Positions 18,528 to 27,526 of a stretch of 64,000 nucleotides of DNA are shown here, one piece after another. The position numbers were made by a program, and so were the translations under genes. The notes below the pieces were generated by a model, which did not search any database, was not told where the DNA came from, and saw only the letters and a program-made list of their open reading frames with translations. Source of the stretch: Maribacter sp. HTCC2170 (GTDB lineage: Bacteria > Bacteroidota > Bacteroidia > Flavobacteriales > Flavobacteriaceae); the NCBI RefSeq assembly GCF_000153165.2, contig NC_014472.1, forward strand, positions 1,113,501-1,177,500, written 5' to 3'. The first letter of the stretch is position 1; every line of letters begins with the position of its first letter.

Positions 18528-21500
18528 TTATTTTTTATTCGCGTCAAGACTAAACGTTTCAATGGCGTATTTTCCAACCTTTAATTCAGGCGCAACAGGT
18601 GTTGGGTTCTCCTCAATTATGTTGGTATGTTTATATGAATTGATATCGAAATAAGAGGAAACATTCACTTTCTCATTGTCTTCCCAAACATTATACATTC
18701 TTGCTATTATTTCCTCTGAATCCTCTGCCTTTTTAATCGTTGAAATCATCACATTATCAGTATCTATGGAAAAGAAACTTAATGATTCAGGTAAGAATGA
18801 TTTTGTTGATGAATCCGGATAAACCACCACATTAATTGGTTCGTTTTCCTGTTTTGCAATACGTTGTCCGTTTATGCTTCCTGCTTTGTTGGAAGTGAAG
18901 ACATTATGGAATTTGTGGTTACCGGCCTGCGAGTATTCATTTCCCTCCCAATGGCAAGAGGTTCTACTGGCTAACAATATATGTTGTAAAACGACCTTAC
19001 TATCATCATGGGAAGTTGGGTCTATCCAATCTGCAGCTGCTACCGAAGAACTCAAGGTAACTGAAACTTCATCATCAGTGGCTGAAATCCAGTCAATTAT
19101 AGCTCTTGGGTGCACATCTTTACATAAAGGCGTGTAGCGCTCACCGGCCGTCTTTATTTCATCCTTACCAACACGAACACTGCCGAAAGGTACTTCATGT
19201 GCGATTTCAGGGCTATCCATATTAATAGGAAAAGCTGTTCTGAATTCACGGTATAATTCGCCTGACCAGTTTCGCAATTCCGTATTAAAATAAATACGTT
19301 TCAGGTTATGGTATAGTATAACATCCTGTCTTACAATAGCATGTTTTATTTCTTGCTCTAATCTATATTTTGTAAATACTGGCCCGTTTTCAAGTACTTC
19401 CCACTCAGGGTTATGAAGGCTCATTTTATCAAAGTCGACCATACTTACCTGTTGTACGTCTCCAAACTCACCAGCACCATTACCAACCGACTGTAAAGTG
19501 AAAATTTCACCTCCCCTTAGATTATCAGCTTCCAGTAATTCTTTCTTGAACTCTTTATCATACACTTGTTCAATTCCACCTTTCTCAAAAGTGATTTTGT
19601 AAAAAGGATTCTCATATGCGGAAGTCGATACATTATTGGCTTTATCTTCAACAGTATTCTTCTTATTAGCTAAGTAATAAGTGGCATAACCAATCGAAGG
19701 TATATTCTCAGCAATAAAGGTGATGTCTGCACTTTTCAAACTACCATCTTTGTAATAAGCTGCATTGGAAATTTGTGACGCCACAATTTTCTTTTTAGCA
19801 TTCAACACACCAACATTCTTTGTTTCTCCTTGAGGAATCTGAACTGTTGTTGTTACAGGATCAGTACGCTCCCATGACAAACTATTGAATAACACTATTG
19901 GAGTTCCTAATTTTTCATTTTTCTTTATTCTAGTAGATAGGAAATCCAAACCTTTATTCAATAAATTTTGTCCCATGGTTCTTGATTTTACCAAATTCTC
20001 CTTGAATAAATTATCGGTAATATCACCATCGTGACCTCCCCAACCATGATCTGGATAGATTTTAGCTTGCCATGCTTCATCAAATTCCTTAAATGGATAT
20101 TGCATTTTTTTGGGGTCGATGATATTTGCAACAGTTAAGAATTTCTCAGCGGCGGGTAGCAACTTAGAAGCTTCTCTACTTGCTGTCAAAGCATCGTGAT
20201 GCCCAGGCCCATGAATATACACCCATACATTAGGTCTCTCGCCCATAATCGTATCTATCTTGGTGGCTTTTTTTTCTGCCAAAGGCAGAAATTCATCAAC
20301 GGTCATGAGTTCCATTTTTGGCAAATGAACATTTTTCTCAGTACCCTTTTCATCTTTTAGGGAATCGAAAGAATTCCATGATTCTATAAACTCTGAGTAA
20401 TCTATAGCAGGTAGCATATCCTGACTTGAAAGTAATGGGGTTTGTATTTCACTACCCTCAAAATTCTTTTCCCAGTACAATACCTGTTCGGCACCATACT
20501 TCATCTTATTATTCAAGTCTCTTGAAAGGTAAAGCAAGTCATTACCATAATGACCTGGGGAGTATGTAAACACAGAACTACCATCGGGGCTCGCCCAATG
20601 AAACAAACCTTTGGCATGTCTACTTATAATCATATAATCAACCCCTGCTTTTTTAAGAATCTGAGGAGTTTGCAACGATTTACCTGGTACATCAACATTC
20701 CAGTACACTTTGGAGTCATAACCCCCGAAAGTCTTTTTTACCCATTTTTTACCCAAATACAATTGACGTACTTGGTCCTCAGCATCATACATATCTTCAT
20801 ACGGACAGTTATAGGTGGCTCCTACTGAAATTAGTTTTTTATTCAGTAATGTGGTCAACTTTTCAACAGACTCAGGATGTCTTTCAATATACTCTCGTAA
20901 CATTAGGCCGTCCTCAATATCAAATCCGTAATCATCCCTTATAAAAGCATCTTTGAGTACAGGTTTCAACAAAAGCGTATCTCTAAGAATGATGCATATC
21001 TCAGGACGATCGACCCAGGCAATATCTTGATGGCTAGAATTCATGATTGACACCAGGCCATTATCATATTTTTTGTCAAAAAAATCATTGTAAGTCTCTA
21101 AAAACTCCGGCTTGTACAATTTAGTTAAGTATGCTACCCACCCGTTGACATAATTTGTACGATGATGATATAGGTATTTACCATCGATATCGGTCTTTGA
21201 TAAAACACCATCACCTTTTTCAAAATCAAGTACGATTTCTCTACCCTCATATACAATTGAAAAACTTTTTTTTGGCGGAGCGATACTGAAAGAAGCTTTT
21301 GATATTTCCCCTTGCGCCTTAAACTTCCTTACCTTACTTTTCTTTCCATCACTGATTAAATAAACCTTTTTGTCATTAAAATGAGTTGGTGCATCAACAT
21401 ACAACATTTCATTTTTTTGCTTGATCATGAATGCAGCTTCATCTGATATGGACATTTTTATGCGTTCAACCGCATCCGTAGCCTTAAAAATCATAACCCA

Positions 21501-22142
21501 GCAGTTTGAGTTCTTTTTATGGCCGTTGAATTTTATTTTAGCACTTTTTCCTTTTTCAAGTAATGAAATAGGTACCGTCAAACGGAAAGCACCAATACCA
21601 TCTCCATTTCCATCTCTGTTAACTAATATATATTGTGCGTTTCCTTTTCCAGGGTTATCGGTTACAGAAAGGGTTCCATCTTCATTGGAATTGAAAGTCA
21701 GTAAATGTTTGTCATTCACATGAATATCAAACGATTCCCTTAAGTTAAAATCAATATCACTCAACATGAAAAAAGTCACTGTGTCCGAAGCATAGTCTGA
21801 CGGCACCTCTCCAGTAAGGAATTCAAAACCCATTTCACCCGTGGTCGCCCTTGCTATCATTGATACATTGACATCTTCACGCAATGAAGGGTATAGAAAA
21901 AACTCTGAACCAGAAAGCATTTCTTTATAACCTTCAATGTCATCCTTACAAACACTGTACAGACCATAGTTGGTATTCAATTCTTGAATATGACCATTAC
22001 CATTGCCTTCATGAAAAGGAACAAGTTCCCTTTTTTCTGTGAACAAATTCCTTTTATCGGCATATGAATTACCATATGCCAGCATTGCGAGACAAAAGAC
22101 TATTATTGCCTTTAATGCATGAGATTTACATTCATTTTTCAT
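18528..22142 (-). CDS. GH38-type alpha-mannosidase, secreted, unusually long
   Basis: 1204 residues with an N-terminal signal peptide (hydrophobic AIIVFCLAMLAYG). The first about 330 residues form an N-terminal beta-rich region. The GH38 catalytic part begins near SSHQDIAWVD, where H371 and D373 match the zinc-binding H-x-D. YWNVDVPG carries the likely nucleophile D484. The long C-terminal beta region matches Glyco_hydro_38C in outline. GH38 enzymes remove alpha-mannose from N-glycans and oligosaccharides, using zinc or another divalent metal. It is the first gene after lacI and heads the oxidation operon, with a LacI-type palindrome 12 bases upstream of its ATG. Confidence 0.82.
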   Translation of the reverse strand: MKNECKSHALKAIIVFCLAMLAYGNSYADKRNLFTEKRELVPFHEGNGNGHIQELNTNYGLYSVCKDDIEGYKEMLSGSEFFLYPSLREDVNVSMIARATTGEMGFEFLTGEVPSDYASDTVTFFMLSDIDFNLRESFDIHVNDKHLLTFNSNEDGTLSVTDNPGKGNAQYILVNRDGNGDGIGAFRLTVPISLLEKGKSAKIKFNGHKKNSNCWVMIFKATDAVERIKMSISDEAAFMIKQKNEMLYVDAPTHFNDKKVYLISDGKKSKVRKFKAQGEISKASFSIAPPKKSFSIVYEGREIVLDFEKGDGVLSKTDIDGKYLYHHRTNYVNGWVAYLTKLYKPEFLETYNDFFDKKYDNGLVSIMNSSHQDIAWVDRPEICIILRDTLLLKPVLKDAFIRDDYGFDIEDGLMLREYIERHPESVEKLTTLLNKKLISVGATYNCPYEDMYDAEDQVRQLYLGKKWVKKTFGGYDSKVYWNVDVPGKSLQTPQILKKAGVDYMIISRHAKGLFHWASPDGSSVFTYSPGHYGNDLLYLSRDLNNKMKYGAEQVLYWEKNFEGSEIQTPLLSSQDMLPAIDYSEFIESWNSFDSLKDEKGTEKNVHLPKMELMTVDEFLPLAEKKATKIDTIMGERPNVWVYIHGPGHHDALTASREASKLLPAAEKFLTVANIIDPKKMQYPFKEFDEAWQAKIYPDHGWGGHDGDITDNLFKENLVKSRTMGQNLLNKGLDFLSTRIKKNEKLGTPIVLFNSLSWERTDPVTTTVQIPQGETKNVGVLNAKKKIVASQISNAAYYKDGSLKSADITFIAENIPSIGYATYYLANKKNTVEDKANNVSTSAYENPFYKITFEKGGIEQVYDKEFKKELLEADNLRGGEIFTLQSVGNGAGEFGDVQQVSMVDFDKMSLHNPEWEVLENGPVFTKYRLEQEIKHAIVRQDVILYHNLKRIYFNTELRNWSGELYREFRTAFPINMDSPEIAHEVPFGSVRVGKDEIKTAGERYTPLCKDVHPRAIIDWISATDDEVSVTLSSSVAAADWIDPTSHDDSKVVLQHILLASRTSCHWEGNEYSQAGNHKFHNVFTSNKAGSINGQRIAKQENEPINVVVYPDSSTKSFLPESLSFFSIDTDNVMISTIKKAEDSEEIIARMYNVWEDNEKVNVSSYFDINSYKHTNIIEENPTPVAPELKVGKYAIETFSLDANKK

Positions 22143-22154
22143 AATTCTACTCTT

Positions 22155-22170
22155 ACTAAAGCGGTTTAGT
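22155..22170. promoter_or_regulatory. LacI-type operator upstream of GH38
   Basis: ACTAAAGCGGTTTAGT is a 16-base palindrome around a central CG, with only one non-complementary pair. It lies between lacI and the GH38 start, and shares both half-sites with the palindrome at 23208-23225. A central CG is typical of LacI/GalR operators. Confidence 0.65.
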
Positions 22171-22183
22171 TTATTGCCAAATT

Positions 22184-23203
22184 TTATGCTCCACAGGATT
22201 TCCTAATTAAGAGTTTCGTTCTCAAAACCCGTTCATTATCAATCTCTAAATTTTTCTTTTCAATTTCATTTACCAAAATTTCCACGGCTTCGTTACCCAT
22301 GGCTTCAACTGGCTGTTTGCTCGCTGTAATTGGTGGATCCACTAAGTCAAACGCGCCTAATTCATCAAAACTGATTATTGCCACACTTTCTGGCACTTCT
22401 ATATCTAATAGTTTTAGCTCACGAAGTCCCGAAGCCGCCAAATAATGTGTGGTGAAAACTAATGCATCAACCTTATTTTCCCCTTGTACAATGGTTTTTA
22501 ATGCTTTGCCCATTTCATTATGAAAATTGAAACGGTCAATTTTTTTTATATGCCCTGCTATTACTTCTAGTCCATTATCATTAAGCGCCATTTCGTATCC
22601 CAACTGCCTTTGCATCATTGCCTCCAACTCGCTTTCTATTGTCACCAATCCAATTTTATTTCGCCCGTTATTCAAAAGATGTTCGGTCATATCCCTTGTT
22701 CCGCCCTGGTTATCCACAATCACGTAATTACTACGAATGTCAGGATAATGCCTGTCTATCAATACAAAGGGAACTTTGGTCTTTCTTAATTTTAGGATAT
22801 CCTCTTCATTCTCCTGGGTCGATGCGATTATTAAACCATCAACCTGTCTATTAAGCATGGAGTAGATCAATTCCTTTTCTGTTTCCGCGTCCTCATTCGA
22901 ACTACTGAAAACAACATTGTATCCATATTCTTTTGCCCTAATCTCAACATAATGCGCAATCTTGGCATAAAAAATATCAGAAATATTGGGTAAAATCAAT
23001 CCGATGGTCTCACTTTTTCCCAAACTCAATCCTCTGGCCATTTGATTTGGTCGGTAGTTGTTTTCCTTGGCAAAATCTAAAATTCGTTTTTGCGTTTCCT
23101 TGCTTATTTTATTTTCATCACCCCTATTATTAAGCACCAAGGATACCGCAGTCTTCGACAACTTCAACTCTTCGGCAATATCTTTTAAAAATATTTTTTT
23201 CAA
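22184..23203 (-). CDS. LacI-family transcriptional regulator
   Basis: 339 residues. The N-terminal helix-turn-helix is IFLKDIAEELKLSKTAVSLVLNN, followed by the hinge region RPNQMARGLS and a periplasmic-binding-protein-like effector domain beginning ETIGLILPNISDIFYA. The start is an unusual TTG at 23203. An in-frame stop lies three codons upstream, and the TTG gives the standard MKKIxLKDIA start. It lies between the sialic acid operon and the mannosidase/oxidation operon. Palindromes at its own promoter and before GH38 suggest autoregulation and control of the downstream operon. The effector is unknown; a mannose-pathway intermediate or sialic acid product would be logical. Confidence 0.9.
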   Translation of the reverse strand: MKKIFLKDIAEELKLSKTAVSLVLNNRGDENKISKETQKRILDFAKENNYRPNQMARGLSLGKSETIGLILPNISDIFYAKIAHYVEIRAKEYGYNVVFSSSNEDAETEKELIYSMLNRQVDGLIIASTQENEEDILKLRKTKVPFVLIDRHYPDIRSNYVIVDNQGGTRDMTEHLLNNGRNKIGLVTIESELEAMMQRQLGYEMALNDNGLEVIAGHIKKIDRFNFHNEMGKALKTIVQGENKVDALVFTTHYLAASGLRELKLLDIEVPESVAIISFDELGAFDLVDPPITASKQPVEAMGNEAVEILVNEIEKKNLEIDNERVLRTKLLIRKSCGA

Positions 23204-23207
23204 AACT

Positions 23208-23239
23208 AACTAAATCGGTTTAGTTCAATCTCAAATGTA
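23208..23239 (-). promoter_or_regulatory. lacI promoter -7 element with adjoining LacI-type operator
   Basis: AACTAAATCGGTTTAGTT (23208-23225) is an 18-base palindrome with one mismatched pair. On the minus strand TACATTTG (23239 to 23232) matches TAnnTTTG, so transcription would start at about the upstream edge of the palindrome. That is a good place for a repressor to block initiation. The TTG start codon of lacI is only 4 bases further down. Confidence 0.65.
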
Positions 23240-23333
23240 CAACCAAACTGTTCAAATAAAAAACAATTGTCAAGATATCCCCTAAAATAAGAGTCCAAGA
23301 AAATTGAACTTTTCCAAATAGCCCAGTTATTCC

Positions 23334-24842
23334 TTAGTTCACTTTCAATTTAAATGTTGATGCTGGTAAATTTTCAGAATTGACAAGATTAGCATCGGTA
23401 AAAGGTTGCCAACCATAATACACATATTCTGGTTTGTACTGCGATGTCACCTCAACGATATGCTTGCATAACTTCGCTGGAACTAATTCAATCCCATCAA
23501 TTGAAAAACCTCGCAAAACTTGATTGTCAGAAGTTTTTAGCCCATTAGCCGTATATGCAAAATCTATAATGATCTTACCCTCTATATATTTGGCTGTTAT
23601 TGGGAGGGGTCCTGAGGGCACTATTTGTTTTCCATAAGTCTTATTTAAAGCCCAACGTGCCAATCGATACCCCACATCCTTTTTATTTGTTGGATGCACA
23701 TCATTTATGAATCCTATATCACTCGAAACGGCCATTCCTCCATTTTCTATTTCATTTAATAATTCTCGTTGTTCGTCCCTAAATTTGGGCCAATATTTAG
23801 AATTGTAATGTGTCGTATCAATGGAAGAAAGTTGCACCCAGTAAAAAGGCATTTCAGGTTGCTTCCATTTCTGACGATAGTCTTCAATCAAAAGTTTTTG
23901 TAATTCTCCATATTCGTTTACCCTTTCAATCTCTTGGGCATTACTTTCACCTTGGTACCATATAATTCCTTTTATTGGTAACTTGAATAGCGGTTTAATT
24001 CCCGCTGAATAAGCAAATCCTGGTTTAAAAGCATGGTTTGGACCTAGTTCGTCTCCATCAAGAACTTGTATGTCACCTACATTTTGATGACCTCTTTCTC
24101 TTATCCACTCGGGCAAGACATTGTTATCTAGCCAATTACCCTTTACTTTGGATGAAAACAAGGAATTCCCTTCCATAACATTACGGCCAATAAAAGCTTC
24201 TATAGGGGCTCCACCGATTGCCATATTTATTAACCCAATAGGAACATCCACTTGCTCCAGAATTTCCTTTCCGAAATAATAGCCCACTGCACTCATCCGC
24301 TTTATGGAAATACTATCGCTTACCGCCCATCTTCCATCATAAAAGTCGTTTTCGTTCAATAACGATAATAGAGAATCATTAAAACTTTTATTATAAATGT
24401 TTTTTCCGGCATATGTGGTATTATAAAAACGAAGTGAAGGTAGATTAACATTCTTTTTCTCTTTGTCAAAATGCATTTCCCTTTCCATAGACCACTCCAT
24501 GTTTGATTGCCCAGCACAAAGCCATACATCCCCTATCAGGATATTCGATAACACTATTCTTTCTAGACCACTTGATATGTAAATAGATTGGGGTGACGAA
24601 TTGGACTTACTTTTCTTGAAATAGACACTCCATGTAGAATCTTGGCGAACTGCAGTTGCTATAGTATCTCTTCCAAATTCTATTTTCAAAGATTTATTTG
24701 GTATACCATTACCCCAGATGTGGATGGGCTCACCCCTTTGAAGAACCATGTTATTGGTGAAAGTATCAGGCAAACTTAACTGAGCACTAGCAGAATTTAC
24801 ACTAACAAAAAAAATCAAAAAGAGTGTCAAAAAATTCTTCAT
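23334..24842 (-). CDS. Sialate O-acetylesterase (SASA/SGNH family)
   Basis: Removes O-acetyl groups from sialic acids so that sialidase and lyase can act. The protein has 502 residues with a clear signal peptide (FLTLFLIFFVSVNSASA), so it is exported. The nucleophile motif is LCAGQSNMEWS (S113). IIWYQGESNA is a second SGNH block, and the catalytic Asp-His pair is in INDVHPTNK near residue 381. An in-frame ATG 69 bases upstream lies inside the preceding gene. I chose the ATG at 24842, which directly precedes the signal peptide and follows the preceding stop by 4 bases. It is the last gene of the sialic acid operon. Confidence 0.9.
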   Translation of the reverse strand: MKNFLTLFLIFFVSVNSASAQLSLPDTFTNNMVLQRGEPIHIWGNGIPNKSLKIEFGRDTIATAVRQDSTWSVYFKKSKSNSSPQSIYISSGLERIVLSNILIGDVWLCAGQSNMEWSMEREMHFDKEKKNVNLPSLRFYNTTYAGKNIYNKSFNDSLLSLLNENDFYDGRWAVSDSISIKRMSAVGYYFGKEILEQVDVPIGLINMAIGGAPIEAFIGRNVMEGNSLFSSKVKGNWLDNNVLPEWIRERGHQNVGDIQVLDGDELGPNHAFKPGFAYSAGIKPLFKLPIKGIIWYQGESNAQEIERVNEYGELQKLLIEDYRQKWKQPEMPFYWVQLSSIDTTHYNSKYWPKFRDEQRELLNEIENGGMAVSSDIGFINDVHPTNKKDVGYRLARWALNKTYGKQIVPSGPLPITAKYIEGKIIIDFAYTANGLKTSDNQVLRGFSIDGIELVPAKLCKHIVEVTSQYKPEYVYYGWQPFTDANLVNSENLPASTFKLKVN

Positions 24843-24846
24843 GAGT

Positions 24847-27450
24847 TTAGCTTTTATCTTTGAAAATAAGACTGAAAACATATCCAAAAACAAAACAGGA
24901 AGCCACACCAAAGAAAGCGTACATTAAAAAACTTATATCTGTAAAAACACTTATGTACCATATCAATAAAGCACTTGCCACCAACCCCATTAAGGTTCCT
25001 GTGGCATTTGCCTTTTTGGTTAACATTCCGAGAAGGAACATTCCTCCTAAACCTCCAGTAAAAAGGCCTAAGAATCGATAAAACTGGTCCCAAAGTGATT
25101 TGATATTGGAACTCGCCATCCAAAGAGCCAATAACACTCCCAAAACACCTGTTACTATGGTAGCAATTCTAGCGATTCGCAATAACCTTTTGTCTTTTAC
25201 TTCCGGTCGAAAATGCGCGTAAAAATCATTACAATAAGCAGTTGAAACAGAATTAAGACTACTGCTAATACTAGACATTGCTGCAGAAAAAATGCCCGCC
25301 ACGAGCAAACCAGAAACCCCAACTGGCAGCTCACGAACTATATACCAAGGAAATATGGAATCGTTGTTAGAAATGGCAGGAGATAAAGCGGTAGGCATTT
25401 CAGAATAGAAAATGAACAATAATGTACCTATGCCAAAAAAGATAATGGTTGCAGGAAGTGTAAGCACTGCATTGGTGTACAACGTTTTTTGGGAATCCTT
25501 GACATTGGTACTCGTTAAAAAGCGCTGTACAATGGTCTGGTCGGTACCTTGGGTTACCATGGCAGAGGCAAGACCACCAATGAACACTACCCAAAAAGTG
25601 GACTCAGTAAAATCAAAGTCCATATTCATAATGTTGAACTTATCACGTTCAGAGGCATACGAAATCATCTCACCAAAAGAAGTTTCGGTGTGCATCATAA
25701 TCCAGACAATGGCCAATACGCTGCCGCCTAATAGCACGATGACTTGCATAACATCTGTCCAAATTACAGCTTCAATTCCTCCAAAAGTGGTATAAAGAAT
25801 ACATAACACTCCCATAATCAAAATACTGGTTTCTACAGGAATACCCGTTACTATAGAAATGGCCAGGGATGGCAATAACAAGACAATGCCTATTCTCCCC
25901 AATTGGAACAAAATGAATGAAAGACTACCAAAGGCCCGCGCCAGGTAATTGAAGCGATCTTCCAGATATTCATAGGCAGTACGTATTTTGAGCCTATTAA
26001 AAAACGGAATGAAAATAAAGGCAATTACCGGTGTTATCAGAATAGCGGTAATATTCAGAAAAAAGAAGGACCAATCTGTAACAAAGGCTTTGGCAGGAAT
26101 CGCCATAAAAGTAATTGCGCTCAACAAGGTTCCAAAAACACTTAGCCCTGAGGCCCACCATGGTATACGTCCACCACCAACAAAGTAATCTTCAGTAGAT
26201 TTTTGTTTGCGTATAAAATAAATGCCGATACCCAGCGAAATCAAAAGGTAGAGCGCCAAAACCGTATAGTTTATCGTACCAAAAGGTTCTACGGCTTCCG
26301 CTATTTCAAATTTTTGAACTTTTGGAGTTCGGATACCAGGAGAAATCTCACCCGAAACCACATAAAAATTATCCTCCTCTTGAAATGGCAATGCCGTTAC
26401 TGGAATTTGGGTTTCAACGCTATCGTAAACAAACCATTTGTTTGTAATGGTATTATACCCAAGGATTTCTTTGGAAAATCCTGGGTGTGTATTTAGAATT
26501 CCATCTCTTCTTTCTATTAAACCCGAAATCAAAGAATCGTTTTGTTCCTGTCCAAGTTGTAAGGCTATACTTTCTAGTTCATTGAACAATACCTCATCAG
26601 AACCCCCGTAGACCATAATGTGCATTGATCCCTTGCTTTCAGCGGAAGGTCCCATAAGGACCCTTGGTTTGCCATGAATCAAAAGTTCACCCTCGTTTTT
26701 CCACTCACCTTTTTTTAAGTCATAGGAAAGAAAATCAGTCAATGGTACTGATCTTTTTCCAGCCGTTTGGTTACGTCCACCGATTACAAAGAGCTTTCTT
26801 GAATCTTTTGACTCTTGAACAGCAATAGTATGTACGGCTCTTGGAGGACCCGTAAAATCTTCTAGCTTTTCCCATTCATAATTTTTGTCGAGATTGAAAC
26901 GATAAAAAGCATTCGTACTTTTTTGATTATTCTTTCCACCAACAACATATAGGTATTCTTCTTCAATTACAGCAGCTGTATATGCCAAGGGTTCTGGTAA
27001 AGAAGGGTATTCTATTATTTCCACATCATTTGTCGATGAAACATGCTTTAGGAGGTGGACTTTATCAGTGGTTTCTTCCGCATTTTCACCACCGATAATC
27101 AAGATTCCTTCAGGGGTGGCTACTGAAGCTCCATAAGCAATGGGAAAAGGCAGTGTCCTATTCAGCAATCTCCATTTGTTTTCTTCCAGTAAATAGATGT
27201 TATTGTGGTAAACCTTTTTTCCTCCTTTCCATGGTAGAGCTTCAGGGAAATTAGCGCCACCCGCTGCGATGATAACTTTGTCGTGCGCGCCACCCATCAT
27301 ACCCGCATATCCTAAGGGTGCAGCACCTTCTTTCAAGGCTGGTAAATCGGGCAAATTGGTTACCCTAAATTTGGAAGTTTCCTGCGAGAAACTGAACGGA
27401 ACCATCAGAAAAAGTAATGCAAAGGTTGCTATAATTCTCGCTCGATTCAT
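24847..27450 (-). CDS. Fusion of N-acetylneuraminate mutarotase (kelch, NanM-like) and sodium/solute symporter
   Basis: 867 residues in two parts. A signal sequence is followed by a kelch beta-propeller (about residues 25-385). Its blades carry repeats such as GGENAEETTDKVHLL, VVGGKNNQKSTNAFYRF and VIGGRNQTAGKRSVP. These match NanM-type cyclically permuted mutarotases, which speed alpha/beta anomer exchange of sialic acid. From about residue 393 an SSS symporter follows (KSTEDYFVGGGRIPWWASGLSVFGT and about 12-13 helices). The propeller would sit in the periplasm and feed the transporter directly. It lies between sialidase and esterase, which identifies the substrate as sialic acid. Confidence 0.88.
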   Translation of the reverse strand: MNRARIIATFALLFLMVPFSFSQETSKFRVTNLPDLPALKEGAAPLGYAGMMGGAHDKVIIAAGGANFPEALPWKGGKKVYHNNIYLLEENKWRLLNRTLPFPIAYGASVATPEGILIIGGENAEETTDKVHLLKHVSSTNDVEIIEYPSLPEPLAYTAAVIEEEYLYVVGGKNNQKSTNAFYRFNLDKNYEWEKLEDFTGPPRAVHTIAVQESKDSRKLFVIGGRNQTAGKRSVPLTDFLSYDLKKGEWKNEGELLIHGKPRVLMGPSAESKGSMHIMVYGGSDEVLFNELESIALQLGQEQNDSLISGLIERRDGILNTHPGFSKEILGYNTITNKWFVYDSVETQIPVTALPFQEEDNFYVVSGEISPGIRTPKVQKFEIAEAVEPFGTINYTVLALYLLISLGIGIYFIRKQKSTEDYFVGGGRIPWWASGLSVFGTLLSAITFMAIPAKAFVTDWSFFFLNITAILITPVIAFIFIPFFNRLKIRTAYEYLEDRFNYLARAFGSLSFILFQLGRIGIVLLLPSLAISIVTGIPVETSILIMGVLCILYTTFGGIEAVIWTDVMQVIVLLGGSVLAIVWIMMHTETSFGEMISYASERDKFNIMNMDFDFTESTFWVVFIGGLASAMVTQGTDQTIVQRFLTSTNVKDSQKTLYTNAVLTLPATIIFFGIGTLLFIFYSEMPTALSPAISNNDSIFPWYIVRELPVGVSGLLVAGIFSAAMSSISSSLNSVSTAYCNDFYAHFRPEVKDKRLLRIARIATIVTGVLGVLLALWMASSNIKSLWDQFYRFLGLFTGGLGGMFLLGMLTKKANATGTLMGLVASALLIWYISVFTDISFLMYAFFGVASCFVFGYVFSLIFKDKS

Positions 27451-27526
27451 TTTTTCTAATATTCAGTTCTATTCTTAGATAAACACTTCACTGTGGTCTT
27501 CAACACCCTATTCCCAGACAGGTTCT

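Noticed and set aside
24843-24911. Upstream start of the sialate O-acetylesterase inside the fusion transporter gene
   Set aside because: The signal peptide begins at the ATG at 24842, and the extension would overlap the preceding gene by 65 bases.
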